NCBI RefSeq assembly: GCF_000471625.1 | Contig: NZ_AUSW01000034.1 | Span: 186,001-250,000, forward strand | Source of the DNA: Psychrobacter aquaticus CMS 56 | GTDB lineage: Bacteria > Pseudomonadota > Gammaproteobacteria > Pseudomonadales > Moraxellaceae | Direction: 5' to 3' | Length of the DNA stretch: 64,000 nucleotides | Program-made: the position numbers and the translations under genes | The notes under the pieces: model-generated | The model's input: the letters and a program-made list of their open reading frames with translations, nothing else | What the model was told of the DNA's origin: nothing | Database searches by the model: none | Shown here: one piece after another, positions 47,850 to 56,226 of the stretch | Layout of the letters: each line of letters begins with the position of its first letter | Position numbering within the stretch: position 1 is the first letter of the stretch

Positions 47850-48386
47850 ATGATAACGCTTACTCGTACTCACTCTAAAACTGCTCTACTTTGCGTTGCT
47901 TTTCTATTGGCTGGCGCAGGTTGCCAACAACAAGCCGATACGCCGCAACAGAGTAATAATGAAGCTGCTGCAACTGACTCAACCGCTGAGATGGCACATG
48001 ATGAGCACACACAAGATGCGCATGCAGACCATGATGAACACGGGCATGAAGGCCATAATCACGCAGCAGATATGACCGTTTACACGTGTCAACCTGAACA
48101 GATGATCGAAGCTCATTATGACACTGCAAATGGCGATCCATCTGCTAGCAGCGCCCATCTATTGATTGACGGCGTAGAATATGATCTGACTGCTCTGCCG
48201 CCAACGGCAGGCAGTAATGGATTTACTGTATATGAGACGGATATTGGTATCAATAATGATGCAGGTATGAAATGGCAAGTCAGTGCCGACACCAACAAGG
48301 CAGTACTGAGTAATAAAACATTAGATGGTAGTGTCGCTGAGAGCGATGAAGCCATACTATTTGATTGCCAAAAAACAGACGGTTAA
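47850..48386 (+). CDS. His-rich lipoprotein with MliC-like C-terminal domain
   Basis: 178 aa. The signal peptide ends LLAGAGC with Cys25 as probable lipidation site (the -3 position is Gly, so the lipobox is not ideal). Residues 50-71 hold eight His interspersed with Asp/Glu (HADHDEHGHEGHNH), a likely Zn/Ni/Cu-binding linker. The C-terminal domain (about 76-175) starts YTCQPEQMIEAHYD, has AHLLIDGVEYDLT and ends ILFDCQ. This matches the layout of the MliC lysozyme-inhibitor fold, with a Cys at each end able to form a disulfide. It is probably anchored in the outer membrane facing the periplasm. Lysozyme inhibition is a family-level guess; the metal-binding linker is visible directly. Confidence 0.68.
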   Translation: MITLTRTHSKTALLCVAFLLAGAGCQQQADTPQQSNNEAAATDSTAEMAHDEHTQDAHADHDEHGHEGHNHAADMTVYTCQPEQMIEAHYDTANGDPSASSAHLLIDGVEYDLTALPPTAGSNGFTVYETDIGINNDAGMKWQVSADTNKAVLSNKTLDGSVAESDEAILFDCQKTDG

Positions 48387-48393
48387 TACTGTC

Positions 48394-48408
48394 TAGGGTG
48401 TATCCTCA
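48394..48408. repeat. Solo end of repeat R1
   Basis: TAGGGTGTATCCTCA matches the left terminal repeat of the 174-bp R1 element at 13 of 15 positions. The internal sequence is not found after it, so this is either a deletion remnant or chance. Confidence 0.4.
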
Positions 48409-48447
48409 TAAATAATTATCTGAAGCACTACTCTCTAAAAATTATCC

Positions 48448-48490
48448 AAAAAAAGTTATGGTTGCCTGTCACAAAACAGGCAGCCATAAC
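48448..48490. other. Long hairpin upstream of dgt (minus-strand terminator shape)
   Basis: GTTATGGTTGCCTGT (48455-48469) pairs with ACAGGCAGCCATAAC (48476-48490), 15 bp with one G-U, 6-base loop. The T tract is on the minus strand (A's at 48448-48454), yet no minus-strand gene ends here. It may stop antisense transcription or act in the dgt leader. Confidence 0.7.
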
Positions 48491-48571
48491 AGATGAACCG
48501 ACATGACTATTTTGCTATGCTAAGAGCAATATAACAAATACCGTCAGTTCATCATTGGGATCATAATAATA

Positions 48572-49996
48572 ATGCCTAACCATTTACCTCTCTCATCCTC
48601 TGCCACTACCCAGTGGTCGCACTTGCTAAACGCACAACGCCTCGGATCGTTCAAAAAACCCAAAGCAGGTGAAACCGCACGCTCACACTTTCATAAAGAT
48701 TATGACAGACTGGTTTTTTCTCACTCTTTTCGTCAGCTCAACCAAAAGACGCAAGTCCATCCATTAACCAATCAGCTCGGTATCCATACTCGCTTGACCC
48801 ACTCGCTTGAAGTGTCTTGTATAGGCCGCTCTTTGGGAATGATGGCAGCAGAAAAACTCCATGACAAAATAGATAGCGGTCTACCAGCTGGCATCTCGCC
48901 AGCCGACGTTGGGGTCATTGTACAAGCAGCATGCCTCGCACACGATATCGGCAATCCACCATTTGGTCATGCGGGAGAATATGCGATTCGTGATTGGTTC
49001 AGAAATCCTAACGCTCAGGCTGTTTTGCAAAACCTGAGCATCAACGAGCAATTAGACTTGCTGGCTTATGAGGGCAACGCGCAAGGGTTTCGACTGTTAG
49101 CACGCAATGAGCACCATCCTGATAAAGGTGGTATGCGCTTGACCTGCGCAACGTTGGGCGCTTTTATGAAGTATCCTTGGCTTGCAACCGACAGCAACGA
49201 TGTCAGTACCCAACATATCGGCAATGACGTACAAAAATTTGGCTGTTTTTATAGTGAAGCGGATCAGTTAGAAGCGTTGGCAGCCTCTCTGCATCTACCA
49301 CGCTCAGAACAGCACGACGGTTTTGCCCGTCATCCATTGGCTTATTTACTAGAAGCCGCAGACGACATCTGCTATGCCTTGATCGATTTAGAGGATGGCA
49401 TCAATTTGAATATTCTAACTTATACCGATGTGGCCAGTATATTTTATGAACTCATTGGCGAGCGTCCTAGTAGCATTCATGTACCAGCACACATGTCAGT
49501 GCGGCAGAGTCTCGCATCATTACGGGCGCGTGCCATGATGCGGTTGGTCAATACGGTCACTGATGCTTTTGTAGCAAATAATGATGCCATGCTAGCGGGG
49601 ACACTTCACGGCAGCTTATTTACTCATTGTGACACTAGTGTGCAAAACGGTATCAATCAAGCCAAGCAGTTGGCACGTGAGCAAATATTCAATCACCCAA
49701 GTAAAGTAAGAATGGAGCTGATGGCCAATCAATGTTTGCATCGTCTGCTAGATGCTTTCATGCCGCTGGCTTGGACAGGCGGTCAAACAGTCTCTATGTC
49801 CTCTGTATCTATGTCCTTTGAGCAACAGCGTTTGCTAAGCCTATTGCAACCACATCTTGACGAACATCGCCGTGAGCTGGCAAATGACACCTATCTTAAC
49901 ATCCTGAATGTTTTAGACTTTATTACCGGTATGAATGACCATGAGGCTTATCGATTGGCTCAGGAACTACAAGGTCATTGGGGGACGATGGTGTAG
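48572..49996 (+). CDS. dgt: Deoxyguanosinetriphosphate triphosphohydrolase-like protein
   Basis: 474 aa HD-domain dNTPase that hydrolyses dGTP (or other dNTPs) to deoxynucleoside and triphosphate. The HD metal site is HTRLTHSLEVS (His77) and CLAHDIGNPPFGHAGE (His124-Asp125). The region SFRQLNQKTQV near 52 is the usual N-terminal family motif. YLLEAADDICYALIDLEDG near 257 holds the later metal-binding Asp. Full length. The ribosome site is weak (TTGGGA about 12 bases before the ATG). Repeat R3 follows. Confidence 0.92.
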   Translation: MPNHLPLSSSATTQWSHLLNAQRLGSFKKPKAGETARSHFHKDYDRLVFSHSFRQLNQKTQVHPLTNQLGIHTRLTHSLEVSCIGRSLGMMAAEKLHDKIDSGLPAGISPADVGVIVQAACLAHDIGNPPFGHAGEYAIRDWFRNPNAQAVLQNLSINEQLDLLAYEGNAQGFRLLARNEHHPDKGGMRLTCATLGAFMKYPWLATDSNDVSTQHIGNDVQKFGCFYSEADQLEALAASLHLPRSEQHDGFARHPLAYLLEAADDICYALIDLEDGINLNILTYTDVASIFYELIGERPSSIHVPAHMSVRQSLASLRARAMMRLVNTVTDAFVANNDAMLAGTLHGSLFTHCDTSVQNGINQAKQLAREQIFNHPSKVRMELMANQCLHRLLDAFMPLAWTGGQTVSMSSVSMSFEQQRLLSLLQPHLDEHRRELANDTYLNILNVLDFITGMNDHEAYRLAQELQGHWGTMV

Positions 49997-50004
49997 TCAC
50001 ATCA

Positions 50005-50099
50005 AACCCAAAAAATACGATTAGCTGTGTCAAACTTACTTAGCCTACAAATACGCAGTACTTGCACCCGTCTTCCTTGCTATTCTGATTTTTGGGATT
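50005..50099. repeat. Inverted-end repeat R3, copy 2
   Basis: Bounded by AACCCAAAAAATA and TGATTTTTGGGATT, imperfect inverted ends. It shares GCCTACAA, GCAGTACTTGCAC and TTCCTTGCTA words with copy 1 (4465-4539) but has a ~20-bp insertion. It lies just after dgt and could act as its terminator hairpin. Confidence 0.7.
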
Positions 50100-50188
50100 G
50101 GTATAAATTCACCCAAGTTGCGTATTTCAGTCGTATTTGTACGCTGAAATGAGTATGATAAACGTCTATCGGACAATTTTGAACTATT

Positions 50189-50869
50189 ATGAGCAGTCGC
50201 GAACAAAAAAAACTTCAGACTCGGCACGCTTTTTTTAATGCAGTGCTCGATTTATGTATGACAGGGCAGTCGTTTAGCTCTATCAGTTTAAGGCAGGTAA
50301 CCCGTGAGGTTGGCGTTGTGCCGACAGCGTTTTATCGACATTTCAATGATATGGAATCGCTTGGGCGAGCATTGGTAGTAGAAGAGCTGGGCGGTACGCT
50401 GGCAATATTAAGTGATAGCTTGCAAATCGGCCGCAAACGCAGCTTCGATCGCCAAATTGCCAAGAGTATTCAGCTGTTTCTGTATATGGTCAGTGAGCAG
50501 CCTTATTACTGGCAGTTTTTGGTTAGTGAGCGTTATGGTGGCTCGGAAGCTGTGCGTAAGGCCATTAATGAACTGGTCAAAAAACACGCGCAAAGCTTAG
50601 CTGACGATCTCGCGCTACAGCCAGCATTTACCCATATCAATGGCTACGATCGTCGTTTATTGGCTGAGGCTGGCGTCAATATGTTTTTTTCTTGGATTAT
50701 CGATTGGTTGGAATTGACCTATACTGAAGACCATGACGATGAAATAGATTTGAATGAGATTGAAGAAAATAAGCAGTTGATGCTACATAACTGCACCCGC
50801 CAAGCACAGATGCTGTTTTATGGTGCTTATAACTGGAAGTCTAGCGAAGAGACTCTCTTAAAAGATTAG
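50189..50869 (+). CDS. FabR/DesT-like TetR-family regulator
   Basis: 226 aa. The HTH at about 25-60 (ISLRQVTREVGVVPTAFYRHFNDMESLGRAL) is nearly the consensus of FabR/DesT regulators, which sense the saturated/unsaturated acyl balance and repress fatty-acid desaturation or unsaturated-fatty-acid synthesis genes. The C-terminal ligand domain includes FFSWIIDWLELTYTED. No desaturase gene is adjacent in the window, so the target is inferred from family only. The ribosome site is weak. Confidence 0.85.
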   Translation: MSSREQKKLQTRHAFFNAVLDLCMTGQSFSSISLRQVTREVGVVPTAFYRHFNDMESLGRALVVEELGGTLAILSDSLQIGRKRSFDRQIAKSIQLFLYMVSEQPYYWQFLVSERYGGSEAVRKAINELVKKHAQSLADDLALQPAFTHINGYDRRLLAEAGVNMFFSWIIDWLELTYTEDHDDEIDLNEIEENKQLMLHNCTRQAQMLFYGAYNWKSSEETLLKD

Positions 50870-50913
50870 AGCCTGTTTGCTTATAATGAGTTCAGTACAA
50901 AAACGAGTCAGCG

Positions 50914-50979
50914 TAACTGGAATGAATTTTTTGTAGCATCGAGCTGCGAAGGCACAGCAAGCAAAATTTATATCAGTTA
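50914..50979 (+). repeat. Hairpin repeat family R2, copy C
   Basis: TAACTGGAATGAATTTT at the left and AATTTATATCAGTTA at the right are imperfect inverted ends. The interior GTAGCATCGAGCTGCGAAGG and GCACAGCAAGC is almost identical to copy B. It lies between the FabR-like gene and the convergent gspK. Confidence 0.8.
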
Positions 50980-51022
50980 CGCGTTGGAATATACTATATC
51001 TGTTTTTTTAGAATCAACTCTA

Positions 51023-52099
51023 TCAAAAACTGGGTCTAAAAGCCCATAATCGTTGGGCGACCACCTTAACGTCCTTTGTTTTGTCGCTATTGCTCGCATC
51101 ACCTAGATTAGAATTATTGTTATTAGGATTATTGTTATCACCGTTAGAATTACCGTTACTCTCCGTCTCGGTAGCCGTTTTACGGATTAAAACCGTCGCA
51201 AAACGCTGTCTTGTTTGGTCACTATCTGCACTATCGGTCGCTGTAATAAGCGCCATAAAAGCTTGACTGTCAACGGCCAGTAATGGTGTCAATGCCTTAC
51301 GCTGCTCTTCATTTAGACTGCTCAATATTGGCAATTGCCACATGTCATCGACAGCAGTTAACGCTTGCTTTTCGCGTATAGCAACCAGCTCTTGCATCTG
51401 CTCGCCAGTGCCACCTTCTATCAAGGCAGCCAACAGGACTGGACTGGCTGTATTGACATTGATAGGTACAAAGTAAGGGGTCGCTGTAATATAAGGACGA
51501 AGTGCCGCTAGTACATCAGCATCAACGCCTCGAATCTCTTGCAACTGATCGATACTTATAAAGGGCTGGTTCGGCAATGTATTAGCAGAGATAGCATTCG
51601 ACTGCTGAGTGTATACCACACTCTCATTACCACCATCTTCATGCACTTCACCGTCTGTATCTTGATAATCAAGTACTGCAATGGCAATTTCAGAGTCCAA
51701 ATTCAACTGTGTCAAAAGCCGTTGAAATACGGCCAAAGCGGTCGTATCAACTGCCCCCTTTTGATATAAATTATTGATATTAAAACGACTGGCCTCATCG
51801 CGTAATTCAATGCTAATACTATGTGTGCCTAAGTTATAAGGCGGTATTGGCTGCGCCCAGATATCTTGTACGCTATCCGTATCATTCAATTTATTATCAG
51901 CACGGATCATGGTAACGGCCAACTGCTGACCTGCATTGATATCTTGTAATAACTGATTTTGGTCAAACAATAAACCACTGCGCCTGATGGCAATTTTTTG
52001 ACTGGCAAGCATCGCCCCTGCGACCACAGTAATACTGACCACCAATAGCAAGATAGTGAGTAGCGCCACCCCGCGTTGAGAGTTGGCTATCATTGACAT
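51023..52099 (-). CDS. gspK: Type II secretion minor pseudopilin GspK
   Basis: 358 aa. It begins MSMIANSQRG-VALLTILLLVV, a prepilin-type leader cut after Gly10. Position +5 of the mature chain is not Glu, as is normal for GspK. The large periplasmic domain includes RDEASRFNINNLY, LDYQDTDGEVHEDGG and INVNTASPVLLAALI, typical GspK helical region. GspK caps the pseudopilus tip with GspI and GspJ. The last ~60 residues contain an Asn/Ser-rich low-complexity stretch (SNGNSNGDNNNPNNNNSN) before a conserved-looking end. Last gene of gspH-I-J-K. Confidence 0.92.
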   Translation of the reverse strand: MSMIANSQRGVALLTILLLVVSITVVAGAMLASQKIAIRRSGLLFDQNQLLQDINAGQQLAVTMIRADNKLNDTDSVQDIWAQPIPPYNLGTHSISIELRDEASRFNINNLYQKGAVDTTALAVFQRLLTQLNLDSEIAIAVLDYQDTDGEVHEDGGNESVVYTQQSNAISANTLPNQPFISIDQLQEIRGVDADVLAALRPYITATPYFVPINVNTASPVLLAALIEGGTGEQMQELVAIREKQALTAVDDMWQLPILSSLNEEQRKALTPLLAVDSQAFMALITATDSADSDQTRQRFATVLIRKTATETESNGNSNGDNNNPNNNNSNLGDASNSDKTKDVKVVAQRLWAFRPSF

Positions 52100-52147
52100 G
52101 CACAGCTTTTGTTATTGACCCAATGGTACATGCTCATTTATACCTTC

Positions 52148-52957
52148 TCAATTGCCATTTTCTCCACCATCGTTAGCAGTCTCACTATCATTGGTGTTGT
52201 CATTGTTGTTATTGCCATCATTACTGCCATTGCTATTAGGAATGTTTTGGCTATTATTGCGTGGTATTGGTTGCGGGGCAAGCGCCCACTGCCACGTGAT
52301 GGGCATGTCTTGATAAGTGAAATTGACAGCGATGCCTTTTGGTAACAAAACCACTTCAGGCTGCGCGTTTTCCGGATTGACCGTTTGTCCAGAAGTAGGA
52401 TTCGTAGTGCTATTATTGCTTTCTCCGTTGGGGAACGTGGTGCTCAATTCTGGTAAATATGCTTGCCAACGCCCAGCGCTAACACCTTCAAGCAATACAC
52501 TGTCTAAGCTAATGCTATCACGCCCACCATCCACGCTGCTATATTGACGGCGAATTAAGCGCTCGTCAGCAAAAATATACTCGACATGCTGCACACTGGC
52601 ACTACTTTGATAACGTGGATCAGGATCAGCAAAGCGTACAAAGCTGACATGCTCGCCATCTAAGCTCAAAAAAGGCTCAGGCGCTATTTCGTTCGCTTGA
52701 TCAGCGCCGTTTGCACTGGTATTTGTAGCATTGTTATTTTGAACACTGGCGGCTTGATAAGGAATGATCTGACCCATGTCTTGCTGTAATTGCAGATAAG
52801 CATATTGCAATACGGCTAAATTGTCAGCATGAAATTGCGCCCGTTCACGAGCACGGTTGACGCTATCAAACACCTGCCAGCCAGCAACTGCCAGCATAGC
52901 AAATATCGCCATAGCAACCATCAGCTCGAGCAGAGTAAATCCATGCTGCGGCTTCAC
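52148..52957 (-). CDS. gspJ: Type II secretion minor pseudopilin GspJ
   Basis: 269 aa from GTG 52957. GGGAGG lies 6 bases before it, the GTG overlaps the gspI stop (GTGA), and the protein then starts VKPQHG-FTLLELMVAMAIF with the cleavage Gly at 6 and Glu at +5. Longer in-frame starts would give non-prepilin leaders. The mature domain includes FVRFADPDPRYQSS and YIFADERLIRRQYSSVDG. The C-terminal ~40 residues are Asn/Gly/Asp-rich (NGSNDGNNNNDNTNDSE). It forms the pseudopilus tip with GspI/GspK. Confidence 0.92.
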   Translation of the reverse strand: MKPQHGFTLLELMVAMAIFAMLAVAGWQVFDSVNRARERAQFHADNLAVLQYAYLQLQQDMGQIIPYQAASVQNNNATNTSANGADQANEIAPEPFLSLDGEHVSFVRFADPDPRYQSSASVQHVEYIFADERLIRRQYSSVDGGRDSISLDSVLLEGVSAGRWQAYLPELSTTFPNGESNNSTTNPTSGQTVNPENAQPEVVLLPKGIAVNFTYQDMPITWQWALAPQPIPRNNSQNIPNSNGSNDGNNNNDNTNDSETANDGGENGN

Positions 52958-53448
52958 AGACGACCTCCCCTTTGCCCTGCGATATTTGCGTCCAAACCAC
53001 CCAAATCTAAACTGCCAACATCTTGCTCGGGATTGCTCAATATCACATCGATATCCGTCACTGCGTTGCGCGTCTGTCCATCTATAATAGGTGCAACAGT
53101 GATGTTCACTTCTTTTAATGCTGGTGTCATGGCCTCGCTGACCGTCATCACTACTTGCCAATCACGCCCTTGCGCATTGATCGTTTGAGTGAGATTGGCC
53201 GTCAGCCACGTATCCTGAATACGCAAATCGGCCGCAGCGTTTTGGGCAACAAAGTGTGCAAGCGTACGAGTGCGCAATACATCGACTGAGCTAAGATAAG
53301 CACTACTTGCACGGCTAGCAGCGACAGCAACCACCGCCAAAATGGCCAAAGCTACCATCACCTCAATCAAGGTAAAGCCACCTTCACGCTTAGACTGAGA
53401 AAATACAGGCTTAGCAGAAGTCGTCAGCGACTTAGAAGAAATAGCCAT
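52954..53448 (-). CDS. gspI: Type II secretion minor pseudopilin GspI
   Basis: 164 aa from ATG 53448 (a TTG precedes it in frame). Prepilin leader with cleavage at Gly24: KREGG-FTLIEVMVALAILAVV, Glu at +5. The rest fits GspI: IQDTWLTANLTQTINAQGRD, with the mature length usual for the family. It starts 3 bases after the gspH stop and overlaps the gspJ start, so translation is coupled. Confidence 0.92.
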   Translation of the reverse strand: MAISSKSLTTSAKPVFSQSKREGGFTLIEVMVALAILAVVAVAASRASSAYLSSVDVLRTRTLAHFVAQNAAADLRIQDTWLTANLTQTINAQGRDWQVVMTVSEAMTPALKEVNITVAPIIDGQTRNAVTDIDVILSNPEQDVGSLDLGGLDANIAGQRGGRL

Positions 53449-53451
53449 CAA

Positions 53452-54291
53452 CTACGACCCCTGTCCTATCGTCATACTACCGTCGGGCATAATCGTAATT
53501 ACCTCACCGACCAGACGCGAATTATGAATCACTTCAATAGTCACAGGCGTCGCTTGTCCTGTCCCAAACCATAACACCTGCGGCACGGTTTGGTCGGTGA
53601 ACCAAGGCTGTAGCGTTTGGCTCTGTACCGCATTTACTGTGTTACCAGACTCCAAGCTTTGCACCCGCAAACTGACACCAGCAGGCAGTTCAGGCAAGCT
53701 GACTTCTGGCTCAATCCCCCAGCTCGGCGTGGGTTGTTCACTAGTAACACCTGACATACCTGTCAGATCTGCAGACAACTCCATGGCATTTTTGGGACGA
53801 CTGTTCATACTATCTGATGAACCATCAGCAGTTTGATAAGCAATATAAGGATTAGATAAAGTGACAATCACTGGCGCTACTTGACCCTGTTTATCCGCTT
53901 GTAGACTCAAACCCATAGGTTGCATACGCTCCGCTGATAATAGTCGAACGTAACTTAATGAATCGGTCAAGTGTTCATAAAACGCGCGGTTTTTGCGAGA
54001 CTCACTACTGCCGACCGACAAGCTCATCATGCCAGCAAATATAGACAAAATAACCACCACCACCACAATTTCAACGAGAGTAAAACCCGTTTGTGAGTGA
54101 GAAATGCTTGGTGAGTTAACACTTGATAGGTTAAAAGAGGAAGCCTGAATATTTTTTAACGAGGAAACTTCACTGCAACAATGACGAAATGGCGGATTGA
54201 TATCTGTCTGATTGTATAGCGAATGTCGATTGATTGCGCTGAGATGGCAACTGGCCGCTGAGCTGGACTGAATCTTGGCAGTGACCGGCAT
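53452..54291 (-). CDS. gspH: Type II secretion pseudopilin GspH with unusually long leader
   Basis: 279 aa. The prepilin peptidase site is HSQTG-FTLVEIVVVVVILSIFAGMM with Gly69 and Glu at +5; the mature domain of ~210 residues fits GspH. The leader is therefore ~69 residues, against fewer than about 25 in most prepilins. I found no good in-frame start closer to the cleavage site. AGGTG lies 4 bases before ATG 54291. First gene of the H-I-J-K run; gspG and the gspC-F/L-M genes are not here. Confidence 0.85.
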   Translation of the reverse strand: MPVTAKIQSSSAASCHLSAINRHSLYNQTDINPPFRHCCSEVSSLKNIQASSFNLSSVNSPSISHSQTGFTLVEIVVVVVILSIFAGMMSLSVGSSESRKNRAFYEHLTDSLSYVRLLSAERMQPMGLSLQADKQGQVAPVIVTLSNPYIAYQTADGSSDSMNSRPKNAMELSADLTGMSGVTSEQPTPSWGIEPEVSLPELPAGVSLRVQSLESGNTVNAVQSQTLQPWFTDQTVPQVLWFGTGQATPVTIEVIHNSRLVGEVITIMPDGSMTIGQGS

Positions 54292-54448
54292 GTTGCACCT
54301 ATAAGCCTATCATTGGCTTGTCATATGTGAGGTAGTATCGTGAGCTTTCAAAAATATAAAAAATAGCGTTAAACAGGTTGCCATCTGGATGACGGCAACG
54401 CAGGTTTTCATAAAAGCCTACTATTATAAAAATTGTCTAAAAAACATC

Positions 54449-55132
54449 CTAATAATTGGTATTACGATGTTCTTCTGATTCAGTATCGATTTGCTCTACT
54501 AATTCTTGCATATCCTCATCCATCACCTCATCCTCAGCGGCAGGATAATGGCTCGGCAGCTCTAGCATTTGCTGAACGAAAGCATAGCGCAAGGTATCAC
54601 GGCGACCCAAATAGCGCTGATAAAAACTTGAGTTTAACAGCCCTGCACCGCCTTGACCCATCGCCCAAATAGAGGACAAGTAATCACGCGTGCTCAAACT
54701 GCTATGTTCATCTTTTAGATAAGCACTGATAATATCAATCAAACGCTTCATACGCTGACGGCGAATATCATACAATTCACCAAATAAACGATTGAGACCC
54801 GTCACCGACGCCGCCAAACGCTCTTCTATTTGATTGAGTAACATCGCTTTTTGTGGATTAAACAGCTGTTGAAAAATCATACGCGCCACGCCTGCCGATG
54901 GACAGTCGTCAATACGATTGATCTCAAACAATTGCTCTTCGTAACGGATAATAATACGCAAATAAAGCTCATCTTTACTGGAGAAATGCTTATATAGTGT
55001 ACCTTTAGCCAAATCAAGCTGGTCTGCCAAACTGTCTAAGGTGATATCACCATCGCCCGACTCGAGTAGCAATTGCTCTGCCATCGCCAAGATATTTTCT
55101 TCTCGTGCCTTAAATTGATGCTGACGACTCAT
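54449..55132 (-). CDS. TetR/AcrR-family transcriptional regulator
   Basis: 227 aa. HTH at about 28-62 (ITLDSLADQLDLAKGTLYKHFSSKDELYLRII), a classic TetR-type domain. The C-terminal helical domain includes YLSSIWAMGQGGAGLLNSS. It ends with an acidic tail. AGGAGA lies 5-6 bases before the ATG. It sits between the gspH operon and tatD, all on the minus strand but with 150-230 bp gaps, so it is probably a separate unit. Target unknown. Confidence 0.87.
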   Translation of the reverse strand: MSRQHQFKAREENILAMAEQLLLESGDGDITLDSLADQLDLAKGTLYKHFSSKDELYLRIIIRYEEQLFEINRIDDCPSAGVARMIFQQLFNPQKAMLLNQIEERLAASVTGLNRLFGELYDIRRQRMKRLIDIISAYLKDEHSSLSTRDYLSSIWAMGQGGAGLLNSSFYQRYLGRRDTLRYAFVQQMLELPSHYPAAEDEVMDEDMQELVEQIDTESEEHRNTNY

Positions 55133-55364
55133 AGTCTCTCCTAAAATCTGACAAGATGAAGCATATGACCATTCGCTGATATCTGTATGTCGGCAACTGG
55201 CCTATGAGGCTACAAACAGTCTGGCCGGAAAACAACGAAGAATATGCTTGCGTGTGCTAAATAATCATTGAGAATCATAGGATTACGTTCGGTATTCAAA
55301 CCCCTTAATACGTAACGCCACAAGGCCTTCTCACAAATGACTGATTGGTCATAGCATAACCATT

Positions 55365-56153
55365 TTAGTGATACTGTGCCAGTAAATTTTCAAAGTTTTT
55401 TGCCGTTAGCGCACCAACCTCATCGCTACTACAGCCATACATACCTGCGATGTGACTGGCGACGTAAGGTACATATGCAGGCTCATTTGGTCTGCCGCGT
55501 TTCGGTACAGGCGCTAAATAAGGACTGTCCGTTTCAATCAATATTCTGTCTCTGGGCATTTTTTGCGCAGCATCTTGAATCATTTGCGCGCTTTTAAAGC
55601 TGACAATACCCGAAAATGAAATATAAAACCCAAGATCTAACGCGCGTTTTGCGGTATCCCAGTCTTCGGTAAAGCAATGGATAATGCCATGTTCAGCGCC
55701 TTCGCTTTTTAAGATATCAATCGTATCTTCTTTGGCGTCACGCATATGTATCACGAGTGGCTTTTTCAGGCTTTGGCTGGCGTGGATATGACGAGCAAGG
55801 CTAGCTTGTTGCTCTTTTTTATTCTCAGTTGACCAATAATAATCCAGCCCAGTCTCCCCTATTGCCCATACATGATCGGCACGGGCCGTTTCTATCAGCC
55901 GCTCGACAGTCGCTGATTGTAATACATCAATGTCTTCACAAGGATGAATACCCACGCTCATGCCTAAGTTTAGCGTTTCATCACCATAGGTGCTGACGAT
56001 ATTGGCAATCTCATCATATTCGGCAAAATCACACATAATCGCCATGGCACGACTGACATTGGCTTCTTTCATAGCAGCAATCGCGCCGGACAATTCACCA
56101 TCATACTTGGTTAAATCCAAACGATTAAGGTGGCAATGGCTATCAGTAAACAT
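55365..56153 (-). CDS. TatD-family metal-dependent hydrolase
   Basis: About 262 aa from ATG 56153 (MFTDSHCHLNRLD), the normal family start; the in-frame upstream start at 56201 would add 16 hydrophobic residues. The metal ligands of the TIM-barrel hydrolase are all visible: DSHCH, GETGLDYYW (Glu), VIHMRDA (His), IIHCFTED (His), ETDSPYLAP (Asp). The family includes 3'-5' DNase TatD and relatives such as YcfH, and which paralogue this is cannot be told. It lies directly after gspE (74 bp) and may be co-transcribed with it. Confidence 0.9.
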   Translation of the reverse strand: MFTDSHCHLNRLDLTKYDGELSGAIAAMKEANVSRAMAIMCDFAEYDEIANIVSTYGDETLNLGMSVGIHPCEDIDVLQSATVERLIETARADHVWAIGETGLDYYWSTENKKEQQASLARHIHASQSLKKPLVIHMRDAKEDTIDILKSEGAEHGIIHCFTEDWDTAKRALDLGFYISFSGIVSFKSAQMIQDAAQKMPRDRILIETDSPYLAPVPKRGRPNEPAYVPYVASHIAGMYGCSSDEVGALTAKNFENLLAQYH

Positions 56154-56226
56154 AAAAAATCTCAGTAATAAAAGTGGATAAACAAAAACCCGATGAAGCA
56201 TTAAACCTCATAATACACACATTACT

